From positions 248,001 to 312,000 of the forward strand of contig JAJDAL010000054.1 in assembly GCA_029261875.1 (NCBI GenBank): a stretch of DNA of 64,000 nt, given 5' to 3'. The notes under the pieces were generated by a model. It was given only the letters and a program-made list of their open reading frames with translations. It made no database searches and was not told the origin of the DNA. Positions 17,127 through 26,247 of this stretch are shown one piece after another. Positions within the stretch are counted from its first letter, which is position 1. Each line of letters begins with the position of its first letter. Origin of the DNA: Deltaproteobacteria bacterium. Its GTDB lineage: Bacteria > Myxococcota_A > UBA9160 > JAJDAL01. The translations under genes and the position numbers were made by a program.

Positions 17127-18914
17127 TCACAGCCAATAGCGCTTTCGTTGCCACGGGTACGTGGGAAGATCGACCAGGTTTCGCGGTTCCGCATGAAGGC
17201 GAGTCAAGTCAACGGGCTCGGCGTTCAACCAGCGCGCACCCATCGCTGCGAGCGCGGCGTTTCCCTGCGCCGCGTACGGTCGTTCGGGTTCTTTGGTGAA
17301 AGCTTCGAGCTGGCGGGCGAGATCGGGAATCGACGTCGCCACCCAGGCATGGCGGGATTCAAACGCCGTGCGGCGCACGGCGCACGTCCATGCCAAGTCC
17401 GCGAGCTGAGTTTCCGCGCCCGCGTCCTGAAGATGAACGGCCAGATTCGCCGCCCGACTTTGCAGTGCTCCGGGCGTCTTGGCGGACAAGACCACGAGCT
17501 GCGGGTCCGGTGGGGATGCGGACCGAGCTGCGGCAGGACCCTCTTCGAGAATCACGTGGGCGTTGGTACCCGACCAGCCAAACGAGGAAACTCCGGCATA
17601 GCGTGGAGTGCGTTCCCAAGGCACGAGGTCGCTCGAAATCGCGAGGGCAGAACCTTCGAGTGAAATGTGCGGGTTCAGGGTGCGAAAATGCGGTTGCGGG
17701 GGGATCGATTTCTGGGCGAACGCGGCCAATACCTTCAAGATGCCTGCGACTCCAGCTGCGGCTTCCAGGTGGCCGAGGTTGGCTTTGATCGATCCCACGA
17801 GGATGCGAGAATGGGCATTGCGGCTCGCGTCCGTCACCGCCCGCAGGGCATCGACTTCGATGGGGTCTCCCAAGATCGTTCCGGTGCCGTGGGCCTCGAT
17901 GTAACCGAGTTCAGCCGCTGAGATCCCCGCACGTTTCAAAGCTTGTTCCACGACAGCGCGCTGGGCGCCTGCGCTGGGAGCCGTCAAGGTGTGAGTGCGA
18001 CCGTCTTGGTTGACCGCACTTCCGCGCACGAGACCGCGCACGCGGTCGCGGTCGGCCAGGGCGTCGCTCAAGCGCTTCATCACCAGGACGCCGCCGCCTT
18101 CACTGCGCACGAAACCATCGGCGCGCGCGTCGAAGACCTTGCAGCGTCCATCGGGAGCCAGAAAGCCCAAGCGCGAATGGGCCACGGTGGTCTCTGGTGA
18201 GAGCAGTAGGTTGACCCCACCGGCAAGGGCCGCGCGGCACTCGCCGGCGCGCAGGCTTTGGCTCGCCAAATGGATCGCCACCATCGAGGATGAACAGGCG
18301 GTGTCCAACGTCATCGCGGGTCCGCGCAGGTCGAGAGAGTAGGCGAGTCGTCCCGCCAACAAATTGGGCGCGACCCCCATCGCACTGTAGACGCTGAATT
18401 GCTTTGGATCCCGGGGCAACATCCTCGAGTAGTCGAGGTTGCAGACGCCCAGAAAAACGCCGGTCGCCGAACCGGCGAGGGATTCTCGTGTCGCACCGGA
18501 ATCTTCGATGGCCTCCCAGGCGACTTCCAGTGCCATGCGATGTTGGGGATCCATCGCGCAGGCTTCGCGGCGGGAAATGCCGAAGAAGCGCGCGTCGAAT
18601 TCATCCACACGATCCAGGAAGCCGCCCCAACGGGTGCAGATTTTTCCACTGACGGTGGGGTCGGGATCGTAATAGCGGTCCGCGTCCCAACGCGAGGCCG
18701 GAACTTCGCGGATGGCATCTCCGCCGGCGCGCAAGAGGTCCCAGAGTGAGGTCAAGTTGTGGACGTCGCCGGGCATGCGACAACCGACGCCGACAATCGC
18801 GATGGGTTCGCGCTCGCGGAACTCGAGCGCGTCGAGGCGTTGTGCCAGCTCTAACGTGAGGCGCGCGCGGTTCTCGACCGACAGGGCTGCGATGCGTTCC
18901 GATAGTCCGCTCAC
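17127..18914 (-). CDS. PKS ketosynthase without acyltransferase or carrier protein
   Basis: 595-residue PKS protein. An N-terminal helical docking segment (~1-33) precedes a complete KS (~35-460) with Cys207 (DTACSSS), His342 (EAHGTGT) and His382 (NLGHLEAAAG). The KS-AT linker follows (~470-545), then sequence passes straight into a post-AT linker ending LPTYPWQRKRYWL. The ~300-residue AT expected between them is absent, and so is an ACP. It starts at GTG 18914 in a GTGA overlap with the upstream PKS. It must receive acyl and extender groups from separate proteins, e.g. the AT at 47091-48155 and one of the free ACPs. Confidence 0.9.
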   Translation of the reverse strand: MSGLSERIAALSVENRARLTLELAQRLDALEFREREPIAIVGVGCRMPGDVHNLTSLWDLLRAGGDAIREVPASRWDADRYYDPDPTVSGKICTRWGGFLDRVDEFDARFFGISRREACAMDPQHRMALEVAWEAIEDSGATRESLAGSATGVFLGVCNLDYSRMLPRDPKQFSVYSAMGVAPNLLAGRLAYSLDLRGPAMTLDTACSSSMVAIHLASQSLRAGECRAALAGGVNLLLSPETTVAHSRLGFLAPDGRCKVFDARADGFVRSEGGGVLVMKRLSDALADRDRVRGLVRGSAVNQDGRTHTLTAPSAGAQRAVVEQALKRAGISAAELGYIEAHGTGTILGDPIEVDALRAVTDASRNAHSRILVGSIKANLGHLEAAAGVAGILKVLAAFAQKSIPPQPHFRTLNPHISLEGSALAISSDLVPWERTPRYAGVSSFGWSGTNAHVILEEGPAAARSASPPDPQLVVLSAKTPGALQSRAANLAVHLQDAGAETQLADLAWTCAVRRTAFESRHAWVATSIPDLARQLEAFTKEPERPYAAQGNAALAAMGARWLNAEPVDLTRLHAEPRNLVDLPTYPWQRKRYWL

Positions 18915-21900
18915 GGCACCTCCACGGTCGACGAGGGGACCGGGGCGTCCGCACGCTCGCGAGGCGTTCGATCCGTGGTGGATTCCGGCTGCTCGACGCG
19001 TGCGAGAAGCGACTCCAAGTCGAGCTCGGAATCGCATTCGAGGTCGTTGGCCGGGTCGGGGGGGAGCGCGAGGCCCAGATGCGAGAGCAGGGCGGGCACC
19101 AACGCCGCCAGCGTGGGGTGTGCGAAGAGCAGCGTACTGGGAAGTTGCGCTGCGAGGGTTCCCTCCAGGCGGTTGCGTAGCTCTACGGCGAGGAGCGAGT
19201 CGAAACCCAAATCCCCCAACGGAACGTTTTCATCGATTTCTTCTGGATTGCGTTCGAGCGCCCGTGCGATCTCCTCGCGCAGATGTTCGCAGAGCGTCGT
19301 CGCTCGGGACTCCGGTGGGAGCGATTCAATCTCCCGGCGCAGCGTCGGGTCGGCTGGTGCGGCGGATTCGAGACCCGTGGCGAGCTCGGTCAACAGCGGC
19401 CACGCTGCGGCGCTGGGAAATAGTTGGAGCCATTGCCGCAGATCGAGATCGATCACACCGGCTACTACGGCGTCGGATTCCAGCAGGAACTCGAGCGTGT
19501 CCAACGCCGCTTCCGGCTCGAGGCCGCGCACGCCGCGCGCTTCCAGGCGCGCACCGCGCCGTTCGTCCCGGGCCGCCAGTCCCTGACCCGCCCACGGACC
19601 CCACTGCACCGATAGCGCGGGAAGTCCGTCCGCCCGGCGCTGTGTGGCCAGTGCGTCCAGGTAGGCATTCGCCGCGCAGTAGTTGGCTTGGCCCGGCGAA
19701 CCCAGCATGGAGGCCGCCGACGAACAGAGGACGAAGAAGTCGAGCTCCGACGCGCGCGTGAGCTGATCCAGATGGTAGGCGCCGGCGATCTTGGGGCGAA
19801 GCGCACGATTGAAACGTTCGACGTCGAGACGGAGGAGCACTCCGTCTTCGAGGACGCCCGCAGCGTGTACCACACCGGCCAGCTTCGGACCGTTGCTCTC
19901 GATGCGATTCAACACGCGCGCGAGCGAATCCGAATCGGCGACGTCACAGACTACGGTTCGGATCTCGGCCCCGCAGGCTCTTAGCTCTTCCAGCTCTCGT
20001 GCGACGGCTTCGCCCGCTTCGCTGCGTCCTAGGAGAACCAGGTGGCGCGCTCCCCGCGCGACGAGCCGCCGGGAAATCAAGATCCCGAGCGCGCCCAGTC
20101 CTCCGGTGATGAGGTAGCTGGCATCCGCGCGGATCTTCGGCTGGTCGCGTTTCTGGAAGACGGGACTGCGCTCGAGCCGGGGCACGCGACGGATTCCGCT
20201 GCGCCAGGCCACCTCGTTCTCCGCGTCCTTGGCGAGAAGTTCGCGTACGAGATCCTCGACGGGATGGCGATTCGGATTCGGATCGAGATCGATGCGGCGG
20301 CTGTCGAGCTCGGGGTGCTCCAACGCCACGACTTTGCCGAGACCCCACAGCGTGGCTTGGGATGGAGACATCGCCGGGCCCGCCTGCGCGCCGCGCGTGA
20401 CGAATACGAGCTGTGGAGGGTTGCGGTGCCCCGCGCGAGCGAGGGTTTGAACCGTGGACAGCGCGCTCTCCCACGTTGCTGCCTGTTGGGTTCCGGAAAG
20501 GGGCCCGTCTCCACTCGCGTCGAGCGCGGACATATGGATGACCGCATGCGGCGGATCCCCTCGATGCGCTCCGAGTTCAGGCACGCGCGACACCTGCGCG
20601 CCGCGCAGGACCAGCGCTTCCTCCAGCTGTTTCCCGACTCCTCCGCTGTCCGTCAGCAGGACCCAATGCTCATTCGCAATATCGCGCTCGTCGCTGGGCT
20701 CCGCGTCGCGCCAGCGCGTGGCGTAGAGATGCCGAGATCGAGACGCTCTCGATTGCGCGCGCTCGGAACCGTTGGCGCGCTCGGGCGTCGCCTCTACGAA
20801 GAACCGCCGGCCCTGCCACGCATACGTAGGCAGAGGGACGAAGTTGCCGCGGGGCACGATGCGCCCCCAGTCGAGCGGGTGACCTGCGCAATACAACTCG
20901 CCCAGTGAACGAACCAACGACGCGGTTGACGGCCGCTCGCGTTTGAGGGAACCCACGACGCTGACATCGGACCGCTCGTGCTCCCGCAGCGCCGCGCGCA
21001 GGGCCGGCGCGAGCACGGGGTGCGGCGCGAGTTCAAGCCAGAGCGTGACGCCCTCTGAAAGCAATTCCCACGCCGTGGACCAGAACTGCACGGGATTTCT
21101 CAGGTTCTGCGCCCAATACGCGGCGTCGAGTCGATCCCCGCTCAACGTTCGGCCCAAGGCGGTTGAACGCAACGGGAGGGCAGTGGCGCGCGGTGTCAAA
21201 CCCTTCAGCGCGTCGCGCAGGTCCGGCAACAGTGGATCCATCTGCGGACCGTGGGATGCGTAGTCGACGTTCACTCGGCGCGCGAAGATGCCCTTGGTGT
21301 CGAGTTCGCGAAGGAGTGTGTCGAGGGCTTCGGTTTCGCCGGATACGAGTACGTTGCGCGGCGCGTTGACGGCAGCGATGCCGAGCCGCCGCCCAAAAGG
21401 GGAAATCGCCTTCTCCGCCTCGTCGGCCGAGAGTTCGAGCACCGCGATCCCGCCGCGACCCGCGGTGCGGCGAACGAGTTCGCTGCGCGCGCAGATCACG
21501 CGCGCGCCGTCGCTCACATCCAACGCGCCGATGCTGACGGCAGCCGCAACCTCGCCGAGGCTGTGCCCCACGACCGCCGCGGGTTCGATCCCCAGAGCCT
21601 GGAACCAACGCGCCAAGCCGAGTTGTACAGCGAACAGCGCGGGTTGAATTCGGTCGACGCGCTCGAGCCATTCGTCGTTATCCGAGTGCAGCGTATCCCA
21701 CAGCGACCAGTCCGCGGCGCTGCGAATGGCGGCGTCGCATTCCTCCAGGGTCTGACGAAAAACGCCGGGTTCGGCGGCCAAGTCGCGCCCCATTCCACAC
21801 CACTGCGAACCCTGTCCCGTGAAGAGGAACGCAATGCGGGGTCGGGTGGGTCGACAGCGCGCGCCGACGACGAGTCCTTCACGCGGAGCGTTGGCCGCAT

Positions 21901-23722
21901 GGGCGTCGAGTGCTTTGGCGAGATCTTCCTCCGTGTGGGCGACCACGGCGAGTCGGTGGTCGTGGTGGGTGCGGTGTACAGCGGCCGACCAGGCGAGGTC
22001 CGCGAGTCGAACGCCGCTGCGTGCGCGCAGGGCACATGTTGTGGCCAGCGCAGCCAACGCGCCCGGATCACGAGCCGAGAGCGCGAACAGGGAAGGGTGC
22101 TCGGCCGATCTGGATGACGTTTGCACCCGCTCGCGTTGCGGTGATTGTTCGAGCACCGCATGCGCGTTGGTTCCGCCAAATCCGAAGGACGAAACGCCCG
22201 CGCGGGCCGGACCTGCGCCGGGCCAGGGCTCGCGACGGTCCTGAACGCGAAGCCCCAGGGCGGTCCAGTCGATGTGCGGGCTGGGTTTCGAAAAGTGTAG
22301 ATTTTTCGGCAGGGTTCGATGATGGAGTGAAAGTGCCACCTTGATCATTCCGGCAATCCCCGCTGCCGCTTCCAGGTGTCCGATTTGACTTTTCACGGAA
22401 CCCACACGGCAATCTGCGCCGGACCTCCGCTCGCACAAGACCCCGGCCAAGGCCTGGGCCTCGATCGGATCCCCCAGCGGTGTACCGGTTCCGTGCGCTT
22501 CTACGAAATTCACACTGGCGGGGGAGACCCCGGCAGAGGCATACGCCTGTTGCAAGAGTGCTTCCTGGGCTTTCGGGCTCGGCGCCATCAAGCCATTGCT
22601 GCGACCGTCGTTGTTGACCGCGGACCCGCGAACCACGGCGTAGATCCGGCGGCCGGCGGCCTGCGTGCGCGACAGCGGTTCGAGAATCACGACCCCCACG
22701 CCTTCGCTGCGCACGTAGCCATTGGCGGCAGCATCGAAGCTCTTGCAACGGCCGTCGGGTGCCAACGCGCCAGCGCGGTGAAGCGCCAAGGTGACCGCCG
22801 GCGTGAGGATCAGGTTGGCGCCGGCGGCCACGGCCATTTCACACTCGCCGCGTCGCAGGCTCTCGCAGGCCAAGTGCACGGCGACCAGGGACGATGAGCA
22901 TGCCGTGTCCACCGCCATACTGGGTCCGCGCAAGCCGAACTGGTAGGAAACGCGGTTCGCCGCAATCGCCAATGCGGATCCGGTCCCGAAGTAGCCGTCG
23001 AGCGTGCGCCCGCTGGCCACTTGCAACCACGCGTATTCACCGGCGCTGATTCCCGCAAAAACGCCCGTGCGACTTTCCTCGAGTTGCGGCGGCGGAATGC
23101 CCGCATCCTCGAAGGCTTCCCAGGCGACCTCCAACAACTGGCGCTGTTGCGGGTCGATCGCCACGGCTTCCCGCGGAGAAATCTGGAAGAAATCCGAATC
23201 GAACCGATCGATGTCGTCGAGGAAGCCGCCCAGGCGATGCGGGAGCACTTCGTCTCCCTCGCCCCACCACAGCGCTTCGAGGGCGCGACGTTCGGGAGGA
23301 AGTTCGCGTACGGCATCGCCCCCCTCCCAGAGCAATTCCCAGAACGCTTCGGGACCGGACGCGCCGGGAAAACGACAACCGATTCCCACGATGGCGATTG
23401 GTTCGTCTCGCGGGAGATCGCGATCGCCTTTCATCCAGTCGGGTTCGAGTTGGCTCGTAGCGCAGACCTCGGCTACCCGGGCCCCCTCGCTGGCCAAGTG
23501 CACCGCAAGGGCACCGGGCGTTGGGTATTCCCATGCGAGTGTCGTGGGGAGTTTGCGATCCAGGGTTTGCTCGAGGCGTTCGTGAAGTGCGAGTGCGTCC
23601 CGGGATTTCAAGCCGTAGGTTTCGAAGGGTTGCTCGGGGTCGATGTCCTGGGCGTCGAGCCCAAGGGCATCGGCCAGGTGCTCGAGCAACCAGGCCTCGA
23701 TTGCGTCTGCGCGCTCGTCCAC
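18911..23722 (-). CDS. Modular type I PKS: ACP-KS-AT-KR-ACP
   Basis: 1603 residues. Domains: N-terminal ACP (~5-80, Ser40 in YGLKSRDA); KS (~108-530, Cys275, His410, His449); AT (~630-930, Ser721 in GHSLGE, specificity motif YASH 821-824, typical of methylmalonyl-CoA); KR (~1195-1375, TGGLGALG, active Tyr1348, VLEDG in the place of the B-type LDD); ACP (~1475-1550, Ser1509). No DH or ER. The acidic C-terminal tail could dock to the next KS protein, which follows by GTGA. GTG 23722 is chosen: gaggaa lies 6 bases upstream and the sigma-54 promoter just beyond. The leading ACP suggests it takes a chain or starter loaded by a FAAL or ligase. Confidence 0.92.
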   Translation of the reverse strand: MDERADAIEAWLLEHLADALGLDAQDIDPEQPFETYGLKSRDALALHERLEQTLDRKLPTTLAWEYPTPGALAVHLASEGARVAEVCATSQLEPDWMKGDRDLPRDEPIAIVGIGCRFPGASGPEAFWELLWEGGDAVRELPPERRALEALWWGEGDEVLPHRLGGFLDDIDRFDSDFFQISPREAVAIDPQQRQLLEVAWEAFEDAGIPPPQLEESRTGVFAGISAGEYAWLQVASGRTLDGYFGTGSALAIAANRVSYQFGLRGPSMAVDTACSSSLVAVHLACESLRRGECEMAVAAGANLILTPAVTLALHRAGALAPDGRCKSFDAAANGYVRSEGVGVVILEPLSRTQAAGRRIYAVVRGSAVNNDGRSNGLMAPSPKAQEALLQQAYASAGVSPASVNFVEAHGTGTPLGDPIEAQALAGVLCERRSGADCRVGSVKSQIGHLEAAAGIAGMIKVALSLHHRTLPKNLHFSKPSPHIDWTALGLRVQDRREPWPGAGPARAGVSSFGFGGTNAHAVLEQSPQRERVQTSSRSAEHPSLFALSARDPGALAALATTCALRARSGVRLADLAWSAAVHRTHHDHRLAVVAHTEEDLAKALDAHAANAPREGLVVGARCRPTRPRIAFLFTGQGSQWCGMGRDLAAEPGVFRQTLEECDAAIRSAADWSLWDTLHSDNDEWLERVDRIQPALFAVQLGLARWFQALGIEPAAVVGHSLGEVAAAVSIGALDVSDGARVICARSELVRRTAGRGGIAVLELSADEAEKAISPFGRRLGIAAVNAPRNVLVSGETEALDTLLRELDTKGIFARRVNVDYASHGPQMDPLLPDLRDALKGLTPRATALPLRSTALGRTLSGDRLDAAYWAQNLRNPVQFWSTAWELLSEGVTLWLELAPHPVLAPALRAALREHERSDVSVVGSLKRERPSTASLVRSLGELYCAGHPLDWGRIVPRGNFVPLPTYAWQGRRFFVEATPERANGSERAQSRASRSRHLYATRWRDAEPSDERDIANEHWVLLTDSGGVGKQLEEALVLRGAQVSRVPELGAHRGDPPHAVIHMSALDASGDGPLSGTQQAATWESALSTVQTLARAGHRNPPQLVFVTRGAQAGPAMSPSQATLWGLGKVVALEHPELDSRRIDLDPNPNRHPVEDLVRELLAKDAENEVAWRSGIRRVPRLERSPVFQKRDQPKIRADASYLITGGLGALGILISRRLVARGARHLVLLGRSEAGEAVARELEELRACGAEIRTVVCDVADSDSLARVLNRIESNGPKLAGVVHAAGVLEDGVLLRLDVERFNRALRPKIAGAYHLDQLTRASELDFFVLCSSAASMLGSPGQANYCAANAYLDALATQRRADGLPALSVQWGPWAGQGLAARDERRGARLEARGVRGLEPEAALDTLEFLLESDAVVAGVIDLDLRQWLQLFPSAAAWPLLTELATGLESAAPADPTLRREIESLPPESRATTLCEHLREEIARALERNPEEIDENVPLGDLGFDSLLAVELRNRLEGTLAAQLPSTLLFAHPTLAALVPALLSHLGLALPPDPANDLECDSELDLESLLARVEQPESTTDRTPRERADAPVPSSTVEVP

Positions 23723-23746
23723 TTCGGTTTCCTCGGGAAAGGGGAG

Positions 23747-23762
23747 TGCAAGCGCGGTGCCA
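23747..23762 (-). promoter_or_regulatory. Sigma-54 (-24/-12) promoter of the PKS operon
   Basis: Minus strand TGGCACCGCGCTTGCA, a perfect TGGCAC-N5-TTGCA match. The predicted start is ~23736, only 14 nt before GTG 23722 and just upstream of its gaggaa ribosome site, which also supports that start codon. Confidence 0.75.
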
Positions 23763-23807
23763 CCCCGGGCTGTGAGATTCGCCAGCGCGCATTCGGAGCC
23801 TGCGACG

Positions 23808-23819
23808 TTTCGCCGTTTG
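23808..23819 (+). promoter_or_regulatory. Candidate activator site TTTCGCCGTTTG (copy 1)
   Basis: A 12-mer shared exactly with 41583-41594. Relative to the predicted minus-strand starts (23736 and 41510) both copies begin at -72/-73 in the same orientation. Position is suitable for a sigma-54 activator; it could also serve the + strand promoter at 23906. Confidence 0.35.
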
Positions 23820-23905
23820 TGGTCAACCCGGTGTGCCGCAAGCGGTGGGAACGCTCCAAACCGGCGGGAACGGCGGGACGGCCCGGCGCCACCCCTCGCT
23901 CCCCA

Positions 23906-23921
23906 TGGCATGTCGGTTGCA
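23906..23921 (+). promoter_or_regulatory. Sigma-54 (-24/-12) promoter of dehydrogenase-hydratase-ACP operon
   Basis: TGGCATGTCGGTTGCA, a full match to TGGCAY-N5-TTGCA. The predicted start is ~23932, with a 16-nt leader holding the ggag ribosome site of ATG 23948. Divergent from the PKS promoter at 23747-23762. Confidence 0.75.
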
Positions 23922-23947
23922 ATCCATCGATCCACAGAGGAGAACCG

Positions 23948-25111
23948 ATGCCCTTCCGCATAGGAGTTGTGGGCGCAGGCACCATGGGTGGGACCATCGC
24001 GCGCACGCTGGCCGAGGCCGGGTGCGATGTCGTGCTGCAGACGCGTCGGCCCGAAGCGGGGGCCGTTCTCGCCCGCGGGTTCCTGCGCCGTACGCGTCGC
24101 CAGCAGACTCCGATTCAGGGGTCCTTTTCCGTCACGGGTCAGTTCGAGGGGTTTGGGAACTGCGACTTGGTGATCGAAGCCGTTGCGGAAACGGCCGAGA
24201 CGAAGGTCTCGGTGTTGTCGAAGCTGGAGGGCGTCATCGCTTCGGAGACACTATTGGCGACCAACACGTCCTCTTTGCCGATCGCGCAGCTGGGTTCTGC
24301 ACTCGAGCGCCCCGAACGGTTCCTCGGGGTCCACTTCTTTCATCCGGTGCGCGTGGTCAAGCTGGTGGAAGTGGCGGCAGGTGGATCGACGCAACCGGCC
24401 GCCGTAGAGCGCGCGGTCGAGATTCTGGTGGCGGCGGGAAGGGCGCCTTGGCGCGTAGCGGATCGACCCGGATTCATCGTGAACCGGATTCTCTTTCCCG
24501 CTTTGCACGAAGCCTTGCGCATGCTCGACGAAGGTGTGGCATCGGCCGAGCAAATCGACGCCGCCAGTTCCGGGCTCGGAATCGCCATGGGCCCGTGCGC
24601 AACCTTGGATCTGCTCGGTTTGGACGTGCTGCTCGCGATGTGTCGCAACTTCGAGAACAATCTCGGTTCCTCGCACCGGGCTCCCGCGCTGTTGGAAGCG
24701 CTCGTTCAGTCGGGCCGCCTCGGACGCAAGAGTGGCCGCGGCATCTATCGCTACACCGGCGGCATGGCGGAGGTCGATTCCGAACTCGCCGCGCTGTGCC
24801 GGGCGGAATCCGGCTGCGCGCCGACCCGTTTCGATGTGGATCGATTGCGTTTCGGGATGCTTCGAGAGGCGTTGGTGTGTGTGGAGGAAGGCCTTGCTCC
24901 CGCCGACGAAATCGAAGCCGCCCTGTGCCAGGTCCTCGGGGCCGAGCGCGGGCCCATCGCCCATGCCTCGGCCTTGGGCGGAGAGTCCACCCTGGCGCGT
25001 TTCGACGCGTTGGCCGCCGAGTTCGGTCGACGCTTCGGGCTCAGCGACGCTTTGCGTCGGGGTCTCGCATCGGGGACGTTGGTTCCGGCGGGAGTCGGGG
25101 TGGCGGCATGA
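23948..25111 (+). CDS. 3-hydroxyacyl-CoA dehydrogenase family protein
   Basis: 387-residue NAD-dependent beta-hydroxyacyl dehydrogenase: Rossmann motif GAGTMGG (9-15), TNTSSLPI, the FLGVHFFHPV active-site histidine region, GFIVNRIL, and a second C-terminal helical repeat. The family interconverts 3-hydroxyacyl and 3-oxoacyl thioesters. The ATG has gaggag upstream; longer in-frame readings overlap the divergent PKS. It is coupled by ATGA to an enoyl hydratase and followed by an ACP, so the set probably tailors the beta-carbon of a carrier-bound chain. FkbK-like roles in extender synthesis are possible, but no FkbH-like gene is in the window. Confidence 0.88.
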   Translation: MPFRIGVVGAGTMGGTIARTLAEAGCDVVLQTRRPEAGAVLARGFLRRTRRQQTPIQGSFSVTGQFEGFGNCDLVIEAVAETAETKVSVLSKLEGVIASETLLATNTSSLPIAQLGSALERPERFLGVHFFHPVRVVKLVEVAAGGSTQPAAVERAVEILVAAGRAPWRVADRPGFIVNRILFPALHEALRMLDEGVASAEQIDAASSGLGIAMGPCATLDLLGLDVLLAMCRNFENNLGSSHRAPALLEALVQSGRLGRKSGRGIYRYTGGMAEVDSELAALCRAESGCAPTRFDVDRLRFGMLREALVCVEEGLAPADEIEAALCQVLGAERGPIAHASALGGESTLARFDALAAEFGRRFGLSDALRRGLASGTLVPAGVGVAA

Positions 25112-25878
25112 CGGGCAGGGTCGCGTGGGTGGGCGATGGACGCATCGCCGAACTCATCCTGTCGAATCCGCCGCGCAATGCGCTGACCGAAGCCATGCTC
25201 GAACAGGTTGAAAGGGCCCTGACGGAAATCGAAAGCGAAGGCGAACGCGTACGCGCACTCGTCGTACGCGGCGACGAAACGGTCTTTTCCGGCGGTGCGG
25301 ATATCGCCCGCGTGGCCGCCCAGGGGCCCGCGGCCGCACGTAATCTCGCGCTGCGCGGCCAGCGCGTGCTGAATCGTCTGGAACAGCTGTCGATTCCCAC
25401 CATCGCGGCGATCGAAGGGGATTGTTTTGGCGGTGGCCTCGAATTGGCGCTCGCGTGTCACCTGCGGATTGCCAGCCGGCGCGTTCAGTTCGCCTTGCCG
25501 GAAATCACCTTGGGGATCGTGCCGGCGCTCGGTGGAACCGCGCGCCTGGCCCAACTCGTCGGTCGTGCCCGAGCCCGCGAGATCGTTTTGACGGGCCGCC
25601 GCGTGCGCGCCTCGGAAGCGGCCGAGCTCGGCCTCGTCCACGAACTGGTAGAGCCCGGCGACGCCATCGCCCGCGCGCGGAAATTGGCTCGGCGGATTGC
25701 CGCCAAACCCCCGGCTGCGGTGAGCGCCGTGCTGCACTGCTTCGCCACCCAGGACGTCACCGAAGCTCGCCGTAGAGAGCTCGATGCCATCGAGAAACTG
25801 ATCGATTCCAGCGGTGCGGCCCAGCGCATCGATGCGTTGACGGCACCGGCTGTCGGCGCAGGTGCTCGCCGCGCCTGA
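25108..25878 (+). CDS. Enoyl-CoA hydratase/isomerase family protein
   Basis: 256-residue crotonase-fold protein: oxyanion-hole segments SGGADIARVA and EGDCFGGGLELALACHLRIA, and the family stretch ITLGIVPALGGTARL. Starts in the ATGA overlap with the dehydrogenase. Together they could carry out 3-oxo to 3-hydroxy to enoyl conversions (or the reverse) on CoA- or ACP-bound chains, and so supply the dehydration that the PKS modules lack. HMG-type cassette ECH function is less likely, as no HMG synthase is visible. Confidence 0.85.
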   Translation: MTGRVAWVGDGRIAELILSNPPRNALTEAMLEQVERALTEIESEGERVRALVVRGDETVFSGGADIARVAAQGPAAARNLALRGQRVLNRLEQLSIPTIAAIEGDCFGGGLELALACHLRIASRRVQFALPEITLGIVPALGGTARLAQLVGRARAREIVLTGRRVRASEAAELGLVHELVEPGDAIARARKLARRIAAKPPAAVSAVLHCFATQDVTEARRRELDAIEKLIDSSGAAQRIDALTAPAVGAGARRA

Positions 25879-25893
25879 ACGGAGGACCAACCC

Positions 25894-26247
25894 ATGGAAC
25901 AATTTTCTCAAATACTCGACCGACCTCGCGACCTGTCGGCGTCCGAGCGCAGCGCGCTGCGCAAAGACGTCGTGGAGTTCTTCGTCGAGGAGTACGAACT
26001 CGAGGCCGATGCGTTGCACGACGACGTGGACCTGGTGGCGGATATCGGCATGGATTCCCTCACCTTCTTGGAACTCTTCGACGAGATCAACGCCAACCAC
26101 CAATTGGATCTCGATCTGCGCGCTGTCGCTAAATACGCGCAAAACCACCCGGCAGCAACACTGGGTGCTTTCCTCCAGCAACTCTTCTTGCTGATCGAAG
26201 GCAAGGTCGATCTCAGCGCAGTGGAAGCGGCCGAGAATCGAACCTAG
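25894..26247 (+). CDS. Acyl carrier protein
   Basis: 117-residue carrier protein with the phosphopantetheine Ser55 in DIGMDSLTFLELF. It has an N-terminal extension of ~20 residues and a C-terminal helical tail. ATG 25894 has ggagg upstream. Last gene of the dehydrogenase-hydratase operon; its TAG overlaps the converging TAG of the adenylation gene (CTAG at 26244-26247). Probably the carrier on which the two preceding enzymes work. Confidence 0.9.
   Translation: MEQFSQILDRPRDLSASERSALRKDVVEFFVEEYELEADALHDDVDLVADIGMDSLTFLELFDEINANHQLDLDLRAVAKYAQNHPAATLGAFLQQLFLLIEGKVDLSAVEAAENRT

Noticed and set aside
26244-26247. Overlapping stops as a possible frameshift/fusion
   Set aside because: Two converging genes end in a shared CTAG; both proteins are complete.
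23948-26247. Methoxymalonyl-ACP (FkbG-K) extender pathway
   Set aside because: A dehydrogenase, acyl dehydrogenases and ACPs are present, but no FkbH-like protein or clear O-methyltransferase partner is in the operon.
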